Assembly (NCBI GenBank): GCA_900291925.1
Contig: UWYS01000015.1
Location: 496,001 to 560,000, forward strand
Direction of reading: 5' to 3'
DNA: 64,000 nt
Origin: Thecaphora thlaspeos
Lineage: Eukaryota; Basidiomycota; Ustilaginomycetes; Urocystidales; Glomosporiaceae
Shown here: one piece after another, positions 40,233-51,700 of the stretch
How the letters are laid out: each line of letters starts with the position of its first letter
Position numbering within the stretch: the first letter of the stretch is position 1
Program-made: the position numbers and the translations under genes
Notes under the pieces: generated by a model
The model's input: only the letters and a program-made list of their open reading frames with translations
The model's database searches: none
What the model was told of the DNA's origin: nothing

Positions 40233-41238
40233 TCAATGGTGCTCCTTCCTCTCCTCGGATCCCGCGCCAAACACGGCCCGCTTCTGGAGCTGCTTTTCGC
40301 CGTTCTGCTTCTTGAACTCGAAAAAGGTTGGGAAGCTGCAGAGGAGCTGGTTGGCGCCCCACTTGAGCGCCATGAAGCGCGATGCGCCCTTGTAGCTCGT
40401 GTAGAGCGTCATGGCGATCGCCTCGGCCAGGTGGACCTTGGCGATGATGAGCATGAACTTGTCCATCGCATCGCGCCCGCCCAGCGCGTTGCGCACCGCG
40501 TGGAACTCGGAGTCGAAGCGCGTGGCTCGGCAGCGTCTCGGAGCGCAGCGCCGCGTACACGGCCAGGATGGCGGGGACGGTCAGAAGTGCGAACTTGGGC
40601 GCTTTGTAGACGATGATGGGCTGGTGGTGGTGGTGGTAGTGGCGGCGTACGGGCAGTCAGGGCAAAGGGGAGAGGAGCCGACAGACAGTCGGTCAGTGTG
40701 GGGAGAGGCACGATGCCAGCCAGTCGAGCACCGCACTCACCTTTCTGTTCTTGACGACGCGTTCGCTAACCTGGCAGAGCTGGACGAACCTGGGCCTGAC
40801 TTCGTCGTAGCTGGAGGTGCGGGTAGAAGTTGACGTCGATCCTCTTTTTCCCGTCTGCCTGTGAGGGCGTGTACTCGAGCGTGACCTTTTTGGCGTCGAT
40901 CGAGACCATCTCGACCGCGCTGGGCGGGAGCAGCTTGTACAGGTCGGCATGGTGCGTGACGAGGTAGGCTAGGGATTCCTGTGCACTAGGCACCGTCGTT
41001 GGAGATGTGGAGATGGAGAGAGATGGATGGAAGCAAGGAAGCAAGGAGCTGAGTGGCCACGTTGAGCGCGACGGTGGATGGCGAGCGAAGAAGGGAGGCT
41101 CACCTTGTGACCACTGTTCATGTACAAGGCAACGGCGGCAGACTTTTGGCTGATTTCTTGCACGCCTCCTCTGCCGTTGCTGTCTTGCGAGACGAGTGCA
41201 TCCGAGGGAGTAGCGGCCTGGGCGCGGGTCGAGACCAT
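40233..41238 (-). CDS. DUF2470-like membrane protein, two one-base insertions
   Basis: Exons are 41238-41104, 40978-40741 and 40620-40233. Exon 1 encodes KSAAVALYMNSGHK; exon 2 ESLAYLVTHHADLYKLLPP, MVSIDAKKVTLEY and GKKRIDVNFYPHL, a pattern like the DUF2470/heme-utilisation tail. In exon 2 the frame must move by one base in CTCC (about 40813) to continue SYDEVRPRFVQLCQVSERVVK; exon length 238 is one too many. Exon 3 encodes PIIVYKAPKFALLTVPAILAVYAAL (a membrane segment, split here), then needs another one-base shift near 40518 before FDSEFHAVRNALGGRDAMDKF; its length 388 is again one too many. It ends after KVHLAEAIAMTLYTSYKGA and a basic tail. The insertions are sequence errors or gene decay. 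Function unknown; the family link is tentative. Confidence 0.62.
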
Positions 41239-42104
41239 CTTGCTTGTCGTCGTGCGGCGTGGATGTGTACTACCTGTACCTTGAGGACGGGCAGCGAGAG
41301 GGCTATGTCTTCCTGTGCGAAAAATGTTGGTGAGGAGGCTGATCAAGGTCGAAGAGAAAGGCTGGGAGAGAAAGAGAGAGAGAGAGAGAAAGAGAGAGAA
41401 AGAGAGAGAGCGAGGCAGGCCAATGCGCTGCGCCGCCTGCCTCCCGGCTCCCGGCTCCCGGCTCCCGGCCCGAATTTTGCTTCCGCCGCGCGGGGCCGCG
41501 GGCAAGCGCCATGGCAGGCCAGCCGAGCAAGTTAGATTCTGGCTTGGCTCCCCCATCGTCCCGTGAAAGAGGAAATGCCGCCAACCAGCATCCAGCCAGC
41601 GTCCACCGCTCGACGAGCTGCTCGCCATGCAAAGTAACTATACACATCTCAGGTAGCTACACCGTCCTACGGCGCTCCTCGACGTGTCAAGGCGACCCAG
41701 CAGTGGTGATAATCCACATCGTCGCACCGCCACGCGCCATGGCTCCTTGCCGTACATGCTGCCCGACAAGGGCGCGATAACGGCAACACAGAGAAGCTTA
41801 GAGAGACAATTCGGTCACTGATAGCCAGGCGACCACAAACGAGGCGAAAGGGTAAGGCAAAGGGGATGGTGGAGCCGTAGCCGGTCGACGCTTAGGCCGA
41901 GGCAAGAGAGCCGGAGAGGGAAGGGGTGCGGCGCAATAGTACAAGGTCAGGTCAGAGGACATGGCGAAACCACGAGGAGGTGACGGGAGAGATCGAGACG
42001 GCGCGAAGGGCGATGGCAACGGGCGAGGCAAAGGGGCGATGGAGACGATTGACGACGCGACGAGCGCGAGACGGACGCTATATCGCGGCGCGTTCCGCCT
42101 GCGA
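41239..42104. other. Intergenic region with GA microsatellite
   Basis: About 870 bp. A (GA)n/GAAA run lies at about 41364-41412, upstream of the DUF2470-like gene. A CCCGGCTCCCGGCTCCCGG repeat follows at about 41445-41468. No gene was recognised. Confidence 0.5.
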
Positions 42105-43913
42105 CTACGAAAGCTGGGCACCGGCGATCCGCGCTCCAAAGCTGAGGCCATTGCCGCCAAAGCTAGCGGCGCGGGGGCTGGCGCACAGCTTCGACATCGC
42201 ATCCTTGCGCGTGCGGCTGTTCTGGCGCGCCTGGAAGTTGACCTCCTTGAACTCCATCGGCTGGCCCTTGGGCTGCCGTCGAGGCTGCATAGGCGGCAGC
42301 GTCAGCCCTTGGCTGCTCCCGCTCTTAGTCGCCGCCGACGACTTGGCCTCGGCCGCAAATGCACGGTGGCGCGGCGCCGCCGACAGGCTGATGATGCGCG
42401 GCGTCGCCTTGGGCGCATACACGCTCGGCGCGTTCGCCATCGTCGGCGTCGAGAGTGAGGCGCTGGCCGCCGACGGGGCGCCCCTACCTACGCCACCATA
42501 CTGGCCGCCGCCGCCGGCTGCGGCGCCGAACAGCATCTTGCCTATGTCGGTCGAGAGCTCGAGGTCCTCTTCGCTCGTCTCGGGCGTCTGGTCGCCTTCG
42601 CCCGCTTCCTCCTCGAACGACGCAGCGGCCGAGCGTGACCCCTCTGAGGCGCTGTCGTCGATCACGATGGTCGGCGTCATGGTGCGCGACCTCCAGGAGG
42701 CGACGCTCTCGGCGGTCCCGGAGATAGTCCTCTCGCGGCCCTGGCCCTGACCCTGACCGACCTGAGGAGAGCCAACGCGGTCCAGCGGAGGGCTGGCGTG
42801 CCGATCGGCAACGATGCCTGCGCCGGTTCGCCAGCTGCGCTGCTCCAGCGGGACTCGGGCCGACCCATCGCTCTGGTTGCGGCCGTGATGGCTAGAAGCA
42901 GACGACTGCTGCTGTTGTTGCTGCTGCTTGAGCGCAAGCACCTGAGCGTGCTGCTGAGTGAGCGCGGAAAAATGCTCGTCGAGTGCGAGCTGCTGCTGCT
43001 GCTGCTTTTGCTGCTGCTGCTGCTGTAGTCGCTGCTCCTCCTCGTAGCTCGCCATCGTCTGCTGCAGATAGGCATGTTGGGCCTGACGCTGCCTCAGGCT
43101 GGCCTGGATGCTGGCCTGCGCCGCCTGCCTCTGCTCCTGGGCCGAGGCGGCGGAGAGACCTGCGCCACCGCCGCCGCCATTCCTCTGCTGCTGCTGCTGC
43201 TGTTGTTGTTGTTGGGCGTAGAGCTGCTGGTGCGGCTGCGGCTGCGGGCTGCCGTGGTTCAATGAGCCCTGGAGGGCCGACACCTGGGCCTGGCGTTCGT
43301 ACTCGGCGTGGATCTGGGCCAGCAAGTAGCGCTGGTGGGCGGCTGCTTGCTGCTGGTGCTGTTGCTGCTGTTGGAGACGCAGCAGCTCGATCTGCTGCCT
43401 GGCGACGAGCTGCTGCTGAAGGATTTGCTGCTGGTGATCCTGCTGAGCGTAGTTTGCGCCGGCAGCGTTGGCCGCAATATCAGGGCCGCCGAACGAGGCG
43501 CCCTGGCGGCTGAGGGCGACGCGCAGTCGCATCGCGGCCAGCTGGTCCTCGAGGTTGCCCTGCATCATCGAGGCGCGGTGGTTGTCGTTGCCGTTACAGC
43601 CATAGCCGCCCGGCTGCTGCGCGGAAGGAAGCGGGCTCTGCTGTCGGGAGGGAACCGTGTTGGGGGTGAAGATGGCGGCGTTGGCCTTCATCTGGGAGGC
43701 GTCGCCCTGCGTGTGTATACGCATCAGGTCAACCTGCTGGCCATAGCCACCGCTCGACGACGAGGAGGTGTCGGGGCCGCCCATTCGCAGCCCAGAGAGG
43801 AGGCTCGCGCGGTTGCCAAGCTGCGACGCCTGCATCAACTGGAAGTCCTGCTGGCCGTAGAACTGGGCGTGCTGCTGGTGCTGGTGCTGGTGTTGGTGCT
43901 GAGAAAACGCCAT
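42105..43913 (-). CDS. Glutamine-rich protein, probable regulator
   Basis: Single exon, 602 aa. The N-terminus is a His/Gln repeat (FSQHQHQHQHQQH), followed by repeated poly-Gln tracts separated by Leu/Ala-rich helices (residues about 150-380). Then a Ser/Thr-rich phospho-type region with SRTMTPTIVIDDS and TPETSEEDLELSTDIGKMLFG, and a C-terminus with PKATPRIISLSAAPRHRAFAAEAK, PMEFKEVNFQARQ and a Gly/Ser tail. These last motifs are less biased and may be conserved. No DNA-binding domain was seen. Poly-Gln proteins of this kind in fungi are often transcription or mRNA regulators; that is inference. CAG/CTG triplet runs make tract length likely to vary between strains. Confidence 0.78.
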   Translation of the reverse strand: MAFSQHQHQHQHQQHAQFYGQQDFQLMQASQLGNRASLLSGLRMGGPDTSSSSSGGYGQQVDLMRIHTQGDASQMKANAAIFTPNTVPSRQQSPLPSAQQPGGYGCNGNDNHRASMMQGNLEDQLAAMRLRVALSRQGASFGGPDIAANAAGANYAQQDHQQQILQQQLVARQQIELLRLQQQQQHQQQAAAHQRYLLAQIHAEYERQAQVSALQGSLNHGSPQPQPHQQLYAQQQQQQQQQQRNGGGGGAGLSAASAQEQRQAAQASIQASLRQRQAQHAYLQQTMASYEEEQRLQQQQQQKQQQQQLALDEHFSALTQQHAQVLALKQQQQQQQSSASSHHGRNQSDGSARVPLEQRSWRTGAGIVADRHASPPLDRVGSPQVGQGQGQGRERTISGTAESVASWRSRTMTPTIVIDDSASEGSRSAAASFEEEAGEGDQTPETSEEDLELSTDIGKMLFGAAAGGGGQYGGVGRGAPSAASASLSTPTMANAPSVYAPKATPRIISLSAAPRHRAFAAEAKSSAATKSGSSQGLTLPPMQPRRQPKGQPMEFKEVNFQARQNSRTRKDAMSKLCASPRAASFGGNGLSFGARIAGAQLS

Positions 43914-44059
43914 CTTGAAAGCGGGCGTTGGAAGGAGAGTGAATTTGCTGTTGTAGTAGAGTCGTGAGGGGAGGGTGCGAGGATGCGAGGCAATCCGGTT
44001 GCTGTTAGACAAAGGCGACGCGGCTTTGGCGACCGTCGTAGTAGAGAAGCAGAGAGAGG

Positions 44060-44106
<47 letters not shown>

Positions 44107-46658
44107 AAAGCTGGATCGACCTGTCGAAGGTGTCTGAGCTGAGCTGTTTGCTAGGATTGGCTGATGCCGTAAAAGGATGGTGGCTTGGGCCCGATGTAGG
44201 AAGGATGAGCGCTGCAAGGAGCAATGTGCGGTTCGTTGTCCTCTAGAGCGTGGTGGCTGTTCCGGTTGAGATGCTCGTGGATGAGAGCCAAGAGGGAGAG
44301 ACGCAGAAGGGGAAAGAGCGATGTGCGAGGAACCTGTCCCGCCGATTGAAGGATGCGATATGTAGGCCGAGAAGGATGACGACTTTGCGAACCGACTATC
44401 GAAGCAGGAGAGAGGTGACGTAGAGAGGCGCAGGGAGAGAAAGAGGAAGAGTAGGGCGAAGGAGGAAGGGAGAGGGGAAGGAGCAAGACCGGCGCGGTGC
44501 GGTGGGGCGGGCGACGCGGTGTCGGCGTGGCGAGTCGGGGGAGGGCTGGGCCTTTAGGCGTGTGGGTTAAGCTGGCCGAACGATGCGGTGCAGACGACGT
44601 GCGTGCTCCTTGTTGGGGTGCCGTGTGGAAATGAAGCCTGGCTGGCTGGCAACAGATGTGTCTATGCGGCCAAGACAAATCGTGGGCTGACCGGTGAGGT
44701 GAGGTGGACGCGGTAGACGGCAGGTGTTTTGCCGTCGGCAACGAGGGCGGCGAGCGTCGGAAGTGGGAGAGTGGACGAGCTGGCGTCGGAGAAAGGGCTG
44801 AGTGAACTAGCTAGCACAACGGCAGCAGCAGGAGAGGGACCAAATAAAGGGGCCTGCTGTTTTCTGAACGGTCGGTGCCTTTTTTTTTTTTTTTCTTCTC
44901 TTGTTTTCTTTGTCGTCGTTGGCTGTGGGCAACGAAGGCGATGTAGCGAGCAGTGAAGGAGTTCTGGTTGGCCGAAGGCCGAAGGTGATTGAGCAGAGCG
45001 CAAAAGCCGCCTTGGCAAAGAAGGGAGCCAATAAGGTGGTGGCGGCGACGAGAAAAGAAGAAGAGGAACCTTTGCAGCTGGTGATTGGAGATCAGGACTC
45101 TGATGACGGTCAAAGTCGGATCGACCGGCGTGCGGATCGGCTTTGGAGAAGCGTCGTTTCGGAAAGACGTCCGGCCTGTCGGTTGGATAGGTTGCTGACG
45201 AGGATTGTCAGGAGGCGGAGGTGGGTCGAAAGCCAGGCCAGGAGGGCAAAGGGTTCGAAATGTCGAGACACGGCTACGAAAGACAATGGCCTGAGAAAGA
45301 AGGACGAGGAAGCGACGGCGACAACAAAGAGAAGAATGGGAGCAGCGGGAGATGAAGACGACGACCGAAGGGGGGGACGAGGGTGGGGGGGGAAACGTTG
45401 GTGGTGGTGAGGAGCAGGTAGGAGCAGGCGAGGATGGGAAGAGGGGAGGCTAGCGGCGCGAGGCGAGAGGCAGGCGTGTGTGGCGGGTCAGCCAGACCGG
45501 GCAGCGAGCCAGCTGGCCGCCTCGATCTCGCCACGCCCGCGCCCGCGCCCGCGCCCAGCCTGGCAGAAAGAAAAGAGGCGGGCCACGCCAACGAACTCTA
45601 CTTACTGTAGCTTGTCTGCGCAGCGCGAGCGGGCCCGCCTGCCAGGCAGGGCGGGTGCAGCACCGTGCGCAGCCTACGGGTCAGGCCGAAGCAAGGCGGC
45701 CGAGGCCAGGGCGCGCCACGCAGGCAGGGCGGCGCCAGGCAGGGCGGCGCCTGGCAGGGGCCTTGTGCTCAGCCCAGTTTTGAACTTTTCCGCCTCCCAG
45801 CCCCAGCGACAAGCGCGCGCCTCACATCAAGCAAGCAAGCAAGCCCACGGCGGCGGAAACCCGAAAATCGGCGGCTAGGCAGGGCGGAATCGCGCGAGGG
45901 TGTTGGACCCTTTCCCGCGCCTCTTCGCCTCTCCCGCCACCCTCCTCTCCCACCTGACCTGACAACCGGCCATGGCGCGTCAGAGGGGGGAGGACGAGGT
46001 GCCCGAACAAGGCAGGCCCTGCCGGTGAAACGCCTCCGTATGCCCCGCTTGTCCGCTCGTCGTCGACGTCGTCGTTGGTCGTCGTCACCAGACCCGCTCG
46101 ACGGCGCGGCCCGTGTCGGTGCTGTAGCCAAAGTTCGGGCCCAATTTTCTCAGACAGGGTAAGTAGATCAAGGGCAAGAAACGGCCATCCGTCATCTACG
46201 GTCGACGTCGGTCGATGGGGGCACGCTGGGCCGGTATCTACTCCGACGCAGCCACATTCCGCCAGCTGCAGCGCCACGCTCACCCACGGCTCCGCCCGAC
46301 TCGCAGCAAGCGGTGGGAGCATCCGTTCCCACGGGCGTCCAACCTTTTATACCGTTCTGCGAACCGTTGCCAATCAGGAATCGCGCGCTCCAGCGGCGGG
46401 ATGCAAGGAGGCAGCGATTGCGCGTCCTGTCCCAAGCCGGGACTGTCGGCACGGCGTTTTGTCATCTACCCGCTGCCGGTCACGCGTCCCGTTGCTTCCT
46501 CGTCTCGGATCCCGGATAACGAATCTCACTCGCAAGCCCATTGTGATTCCCCCGCTCGGACGTGGAAGGTCGTACTCGCGGTCGAAGCTACATGCGACGA
46601 TGGCTTCACGGTTCCCTGCGAGCGCCAACAAACCATGACAGCAGCGATCGACTTGCTT
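43914..46658. other. Long region without a recognised gene
   Basis: About 2.7 kb upstream of the poly-Gln gene and downstream of the DNA glycosylase. It contains a (GA)n run of about 36 bp (44067-44102), a 14-bp T run (44881-44894), a CCCGCG run (45535-45558) and a (GGCGCC)AGGCAG duplication (about 45720-45758). Several open frames exist but none shows motifs. A long 5' UTR or promoter for the poly-Gln gene is possible. Confidence 0.5.
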
Positions 46659-47951
46659 CTAGGTCTTTTCGAGCAGGGGTCCACGTTCGGGGTGCCACTC
46701 GATGCCCTCCTTGGCGCATCTCCAGACGAGGTAGGCGCGGAGCTCCTTGTGTAGCGGCAGCACCTTTTTCCACTCGGGACCTTCTGACTCGTCGATCGTC
46801 GCGGCCGGAGGCGGTTGTTGCTGCTGCTTGGCCTTGGTTTCGGTGGTCGTGCGTCGGTCCTCGGGCGCCTCGCCTTCGCACTCCACCTTCGTCCCGACTA
46901 CCGTCAACTGGTGGATGGTGGCGTCTAGAGCGGCAGAAGCGGCGGGAGCACTGCTGCTGCTTCGCAGGTGAGCCGGCTCGCTGTTGCTGCTGCCTCCCTT
47001 CCCGTCGCCGCTACCACCGCCTGACACGTCGAGCCGCAGGTGTCGATCGAGCTGCTCCCGCAGTCGGAGCTCGGCGGGCGCTATGGGCCTTTCGCCGCCC
47101 AGGCCCTGCTGCGCTCCGCCGCCGACAATGAATATGCAGTATGAGTCGATGGCGTAGCGCCCGACGCCCGGATAGAGGCCGACGGGCGTCAGAGGACAGC
47201 CCGGCGAACGAGCTTTGAAGCGGTTGGCCGGGTCGTGGGGCACCTCGACCATCTTCGTCGACATCTCGATGAGCAGCCTCGCGCGGATGTTGTGAAGACC
47301 GAGCGGCTGGAGGAGCTCGGTCAGTTCAGCCACCGAGGCGCCCGCCAGCGCGTGCTCGTCGGGCCACAGCGAGAGGAGGTCCCAGAAGACTGGGATGGCC
47401 GCTCGGCCGCGAGTCTGGTTGAGCAGGCAGGTGGCCACCAGCAGTCGGAAGACATTGGACGACACGAGCTCCTGGATGAGGCCGTAAAAGGTGGCGGACC
47501 GCTCGAGGCCGTGGACGGTGCGGGGAGTCTGCCCCTCGGCGTCCGCATCCCCTCCCTCGGTCGCTGTGGCCGCCTTGGACCTCATTGCCGTCCGCCTCGT
47601 TCGCCGAGGCTTGGATCGTATACCGTCGAGCGAAGCCGCGCCATCCTCCGACATTGCGTCGTCCTGTTCTTCCTTCTTGTTGGAGAAGTACTTGGACCGT
47701 TGCGGTGACCGTTTGGCTTTTCTTCGGGACGATACACACCTGCCGGACGGAGAGGGGCGAGGATCCTGAGTCTCTGATGGCGGTTGTGAGCCATTGCCGC
47801 CATGTTCCTCCTCAATCGGCAGCGAGGCCGATGCGGCTGTTCGAGCCTTGCAATACTTGGAAAGGAAATGGGGAGACCGAATGGGCAAGGTTGCAGCAGC
47901 TCCAGAGTGGCGATGGGCGTAAGCACGGGCGCGGGACCGCGTGGTGACCAT
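46659..47951 (-). CDS. HhH-GPD DNA glycosylase, MBD4 type
   Basis: Base-excision repair enzyme that removes thymine or uracil mispaired with guanine, as after deamination of cytosine. Single exon, 430 aa. An N-terminal basic, disordered region (about 1-150) is followed by the glycosylase domain: FRLLVATCLLNQTRGRAAIPVF, TELLQPLGLHNIRARLLIEMS (first helices), the hairpin and catalytic region LYPGVGRYAIDSYCIF with candidate catalytic Asp269, then after a Gly/Ser/Gln insert of about 100 residues WKKVLPLHKELRAYLVW. No methyl-CpG-binding domain is seen, as is usual for fungal members. The insert between the catalytic Asp and the last helix is unusual in length. Confidence 0.9.
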   Translation of the reverse strand: MVTTRSRARAYAHRHSGAAATLPIRSPHFLSKYCKARTAASASLPIEEEHGGNGSQPPSETQDPRPSPSGRCVSSRRKAKRSPQRSKYFSNKKEEQDDAMSEDGAASLDGIRSKPRRTRRTAMRSKAATATEGGDADAEGQTPRTVHGLERSATFYGLIQELVSSNVFRLLVATCLLNQTRGRAAIPVFWDLLSLWPDEHALAGASVAELTELLQPLGLHNIRARLLIEMSTKMVEVPHDPANRFKARSPGCPLTPVGLYPGVGRYAIDSYCIFIVGGGAQQGLGGERPIAPAELRLREQLDRHLRLDVSGGGSGDGKGGSSNSEPAHLRSSSSAPAASAALDATIHQLTVVGTKVECEGEAPEDRRTTTETKAKQQQQPPPAATIDESEGPEWKKVLPLHKELRAYLVWRCAKEGIEWHPERGPLLEKT

Positions 47952-48704
47952 GGTGGCCAGAAGGGGGTGGCCTCTCTTCTTCTGTTGTGGTGGTGGCGAG
48001 ATCTACATCTCCAGGCTGATGCTGCCGCCGCTGCCGCCGCTGTTGTGTATGTGCGTGTGTGCATGGGTCCACGATGCTTGTGAACCTTCCGTGGTGCGTG
48101 CGGTAGCAGACCTAGGGTCGTATAGTCCCGTCGTCAAGAAGGAATGGGGACGAGAAAAGGTCGAGAGCTTCACCGAAGGCGTTCAAGCCGGGGCAAGCGG
48201 CGGAAGGAAGAATGACAGGATGTGGAGGGCACAGCACATCTCGGTTCCGAGACTACGCGCCCGCTGGTCAAAAGGGAAGCGCCCCGCCCTCTCTCGCAAC
48301 TCGTCGGGGTCGCGCAGGCGCCAGAGTGAGCCTTGCCCTCACCCCTCTCTATCCACCGCACCACCACATACAGACGCATCGCCATCCCACCCTGTGGCTC
48401 CTTCTCGCGGGAAATCAGCGGTATCCCAACACGAAGCTCGCCGCTTGCAGTCTGCAGCCTCCGCCTTCCTCTGATTCAGCGACGACCAGGGGAGGCCCGC
48501 TCGCCACCTCGAGCCTCCATGCAGTAGGAGGCCGGAACAAGACCGACCTCAAGGGGCCTCCTACCTACAGCACTTCGGGCCAGGTCTTTTTCGCTATTCT
48601 CGTACGTCCACGGCCCAGATCTCCCGCGGCGGCAGGATCGCGACTTCCACTAGGCTCGACAGTGCCGGAAAGTCCGCTCGTTCCTTTCTGTCAACGACGA
48701 AGAG
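47952..48704. other. Divergent intergenic region, MBD4-type / THO2
   Basis: About 750 bp between the start codons at 47951 (-) and 48705 (+). A CTGCCGCCG run (48018-48040) and a TGTGTATGTGCGTGTGTGCATG stretch near 48043-48065 are the only low-complexity elements. Nothing else recognised. Confidence 0.5.
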
Positions 48705-51700
48705 ATGGACGTCAAGCAACCCGCCAGCCCGTCTGAGGCCGACGACCTCGTGGCCGACATCGTCGAACGCTGGGAGAGCGGCGGAAAAGCGCAGCTGTAG
48801 GTCGCCGATAGTCTCGCCACACCGCCCGGCGTGTCCCGTAATCTCGACACGCACTCTCGGCGTCAAGCAGGAACCTCTGTTCGCTGAAAACATCGTAAAC
48901 CGACCGGTCCGCTTCTCTTCCCTCTTTCTTGCCTCGTCTGACTACGTGTACATCGCCGCATCTCCAGTCGCGACCTCCTATCCCCAGCTTTGGCGCAGAC
49001 GCCTTCACCCTTGCCGGCAGGCTTCAGCCTGCTCTTTACCTCGCTGCTCCGGCGGCATATTCTCACCCCAACACTCGCAGACTCGGCGTTCTGCGGCCTT
49101 CTCCGGGAACTCAGCAGCTTTCACGGTGCGCAGCCTTCCGGCAGTACGCAAGAATCGGCGGCAGAGACGATGCAGCCGCTCCCGGCAGCAGCATCATCAG
49201 CATCAATATCGACAGCAATCACAACGTCAGCACCATCGTCGCCTAACGCTGCGGTAGTCGACCTGACGCTCGACCTAGTCTGGAGTATTGACGTAGAGAT
49301 AGACACGCGCCACGAGCTCGCCCTGGACCTGGGTTCCGACGACGTTACGCTCGACGCGATCCCGGACGTCAAGGTGACGGCACAGCAAGCCCGCGCCAGG
49401 CTAGCCGGCGTCGTCAACGAACTGGTGGTGAGTCGAGGCGGCCCGTCCGCATGTCTCGAGCCGCGGCAGAAGCAGTCTTCGTTCTTTTCTTTTCCCTGTC
49501 CTTTCCTTCTCCTGCACTTGTCGCCTCTCGGCACTTGCACCCCCCCCCCGGGGGCACGCGCCGTTTGTCGTCCAGGCCGCCTCGGCTTCGGAAGGACCTC
49601 GCAAGCCGCGATGGGATGCACGGAGCGAGGCGCATACTTCCCTTGCGTCGACGAGACGCAGCGGTACACCGCGTAGTCCGTCGTCGTGATGGGAAGCCTG
49701 AAAGCTTACAGCGGCAAGGCAGACGTATCCGCTCGTGCCCATACGCACGGGGGCGACCGAGCGTGTATGCAGCATACACCCTCTTGATCGGACGCGGTCC
49801 GCATGACGCTTAGGTTTTCTGCGCTTTGTCGAGGCCACCTCGACGGACGGCAGCGAGGAAGACTTGTGGATGCGCCTCGACGCCCGTGGCGACAATGGAG
49901 ACGCAGCGCGTCAACAGTCTTCCCTCAACGCTGGGGTCGCTCGACGTCGGCGAGCGGGCGAGCCGGCAGATCGCATGGATACGCATCCAGGAGGACCGCC
50001 CTTTGGACTGGCTCGGCTCCGGCAACCGATCACCTGCTTCTTGCTCTCTCTTCTTCACCCGTACTTCTCCTCGAAACGTCCTCACCACATCCACGGATCC
50101 TGACCATTGACCACCGCGCACACCTCTCTCCGTCTCGCCTTCATCCTATTCTTCTTCCATCTCTCAATCTCTTCCTCCCACGCGACCAAATCTCCGTCTC
50201 GTGCTTCTGCCGTCGTCTCGATTGCCTCAATTACCGACACCTTTCAACCTCTCGACCTCCTACCTCCGACATGCCCCGCTCACTCTGCTCCGGCCGCTGT
50301 AGCTGGATGGCATCGTGAGCAGGGAGCAGGCATGCGAGAGGCTGGAACAGGGCCTGCTGGCCGCCGCTGGGCTTATCATCAACGAGGCTTTCTTCGGCAA
50401 GCGGACCATCCAGCTCCGGACGGCGCGACTCTTCAAGCAGCAAAAGTTCAACCTGCTGCGCGAGGAAAACGAGGGCTACTCGGGGCTCATTGTCGAAGTG
50501 ATGCGGGGAATAGGGCCGCCAATCGTGGCGGCACAGTTAGCGGAGGAGGAGGCAGAGGCGACGGCGGACGGTATGGCAAAGCCGACGCGGCGGCCGGAGG
50601 ATACGGTGATGGTGGTGGAACAGGAGTCGCCCGCGGAGCGCAACAGGAGGGCGGCGAGGGTGATGAACAACATCCAGGCGCTGATCGGCTACTTTGACCT
50701 CGACGCCAACCGGGTGCTCGACATCCTGCTCGACATCTTTTCGACGAATGTCGTTAGCCACTACCCGTTTTTTCTCAGCCTGCTCGCGGCGTCGCCCTGG
50801 GGGAGGGATCGGACGATGGTGGCAGGAAAGTCCGGCGGCACCATTGACGCTTCCAGTCAGGCTGTTGCTGCTGCCGCCGCCGACAGCATGGACTTGGATG
50901 GCGTTCACGACGCAAATGTGAACCGGGACGGCACGGAAAAGACGCGCTGCTTCGGGACCGTTGACATCGATATCGGCGCCGGACACGGCAACAAGACGTG
51001 CGCCCACGTCCTCGGCTTCAAGTTCGCCCACTACTGCAACGAGGAGGTCAAAGATACCGTCCCCGAGGACCTCTACTTTATGGCAGCGCTGCTGATCCAG
51101 GAAGGCTACGTCCGCTTTGCCGATCTCTTTTCGCACCTCTCGCCTGGCGAAGAGGGGATGACGCAACTCCAGGGCCGGTACCGCAAGGCGATGACGGAAA
51201 AGGTCTCGAGCGCGCGCGGCAACGCCCTCTCCATGGCGGCCCCGCTGACCGACGAGGCGAGCTCGACGTTGAGCAAGGACGACGCCGAGAAGAAGGCCGC
51301 CGCCGCTCGCCAGAAGGAGCCGCCCAACCAGATCCTCGGCCTCACCAAGGCCTTTCTTGGGCTCGGCAACCTCCGCTACGCCCTCTTTGTCCTGACGCGT
51401 TACCCGTGGCTATGCGGGGCCTACCCGGAGGTAGCCGACGCCTACATCCGCCTGCTCAAGGTTGCCATCGCCGCGGCGTACGATGAGATCTCGTTCGCGC
51501 GCATGAAGCCCGTCATCTCGATCCCGGCCATCTCGATTCCGCGCCTGCGCTACGATGCCAAACAGCAGCGACTGCTCGCGCCGAAGCCGCGCCAGCTGGT
51601 GCTGACGCGTCGCGTACCCGAGCCGCTGCCGACATTTGCGCAACGTCAGGTCTTCTTCTACGGCGACTGGGCCAACACACTGCCGCGCTGCCGGAGCTCT

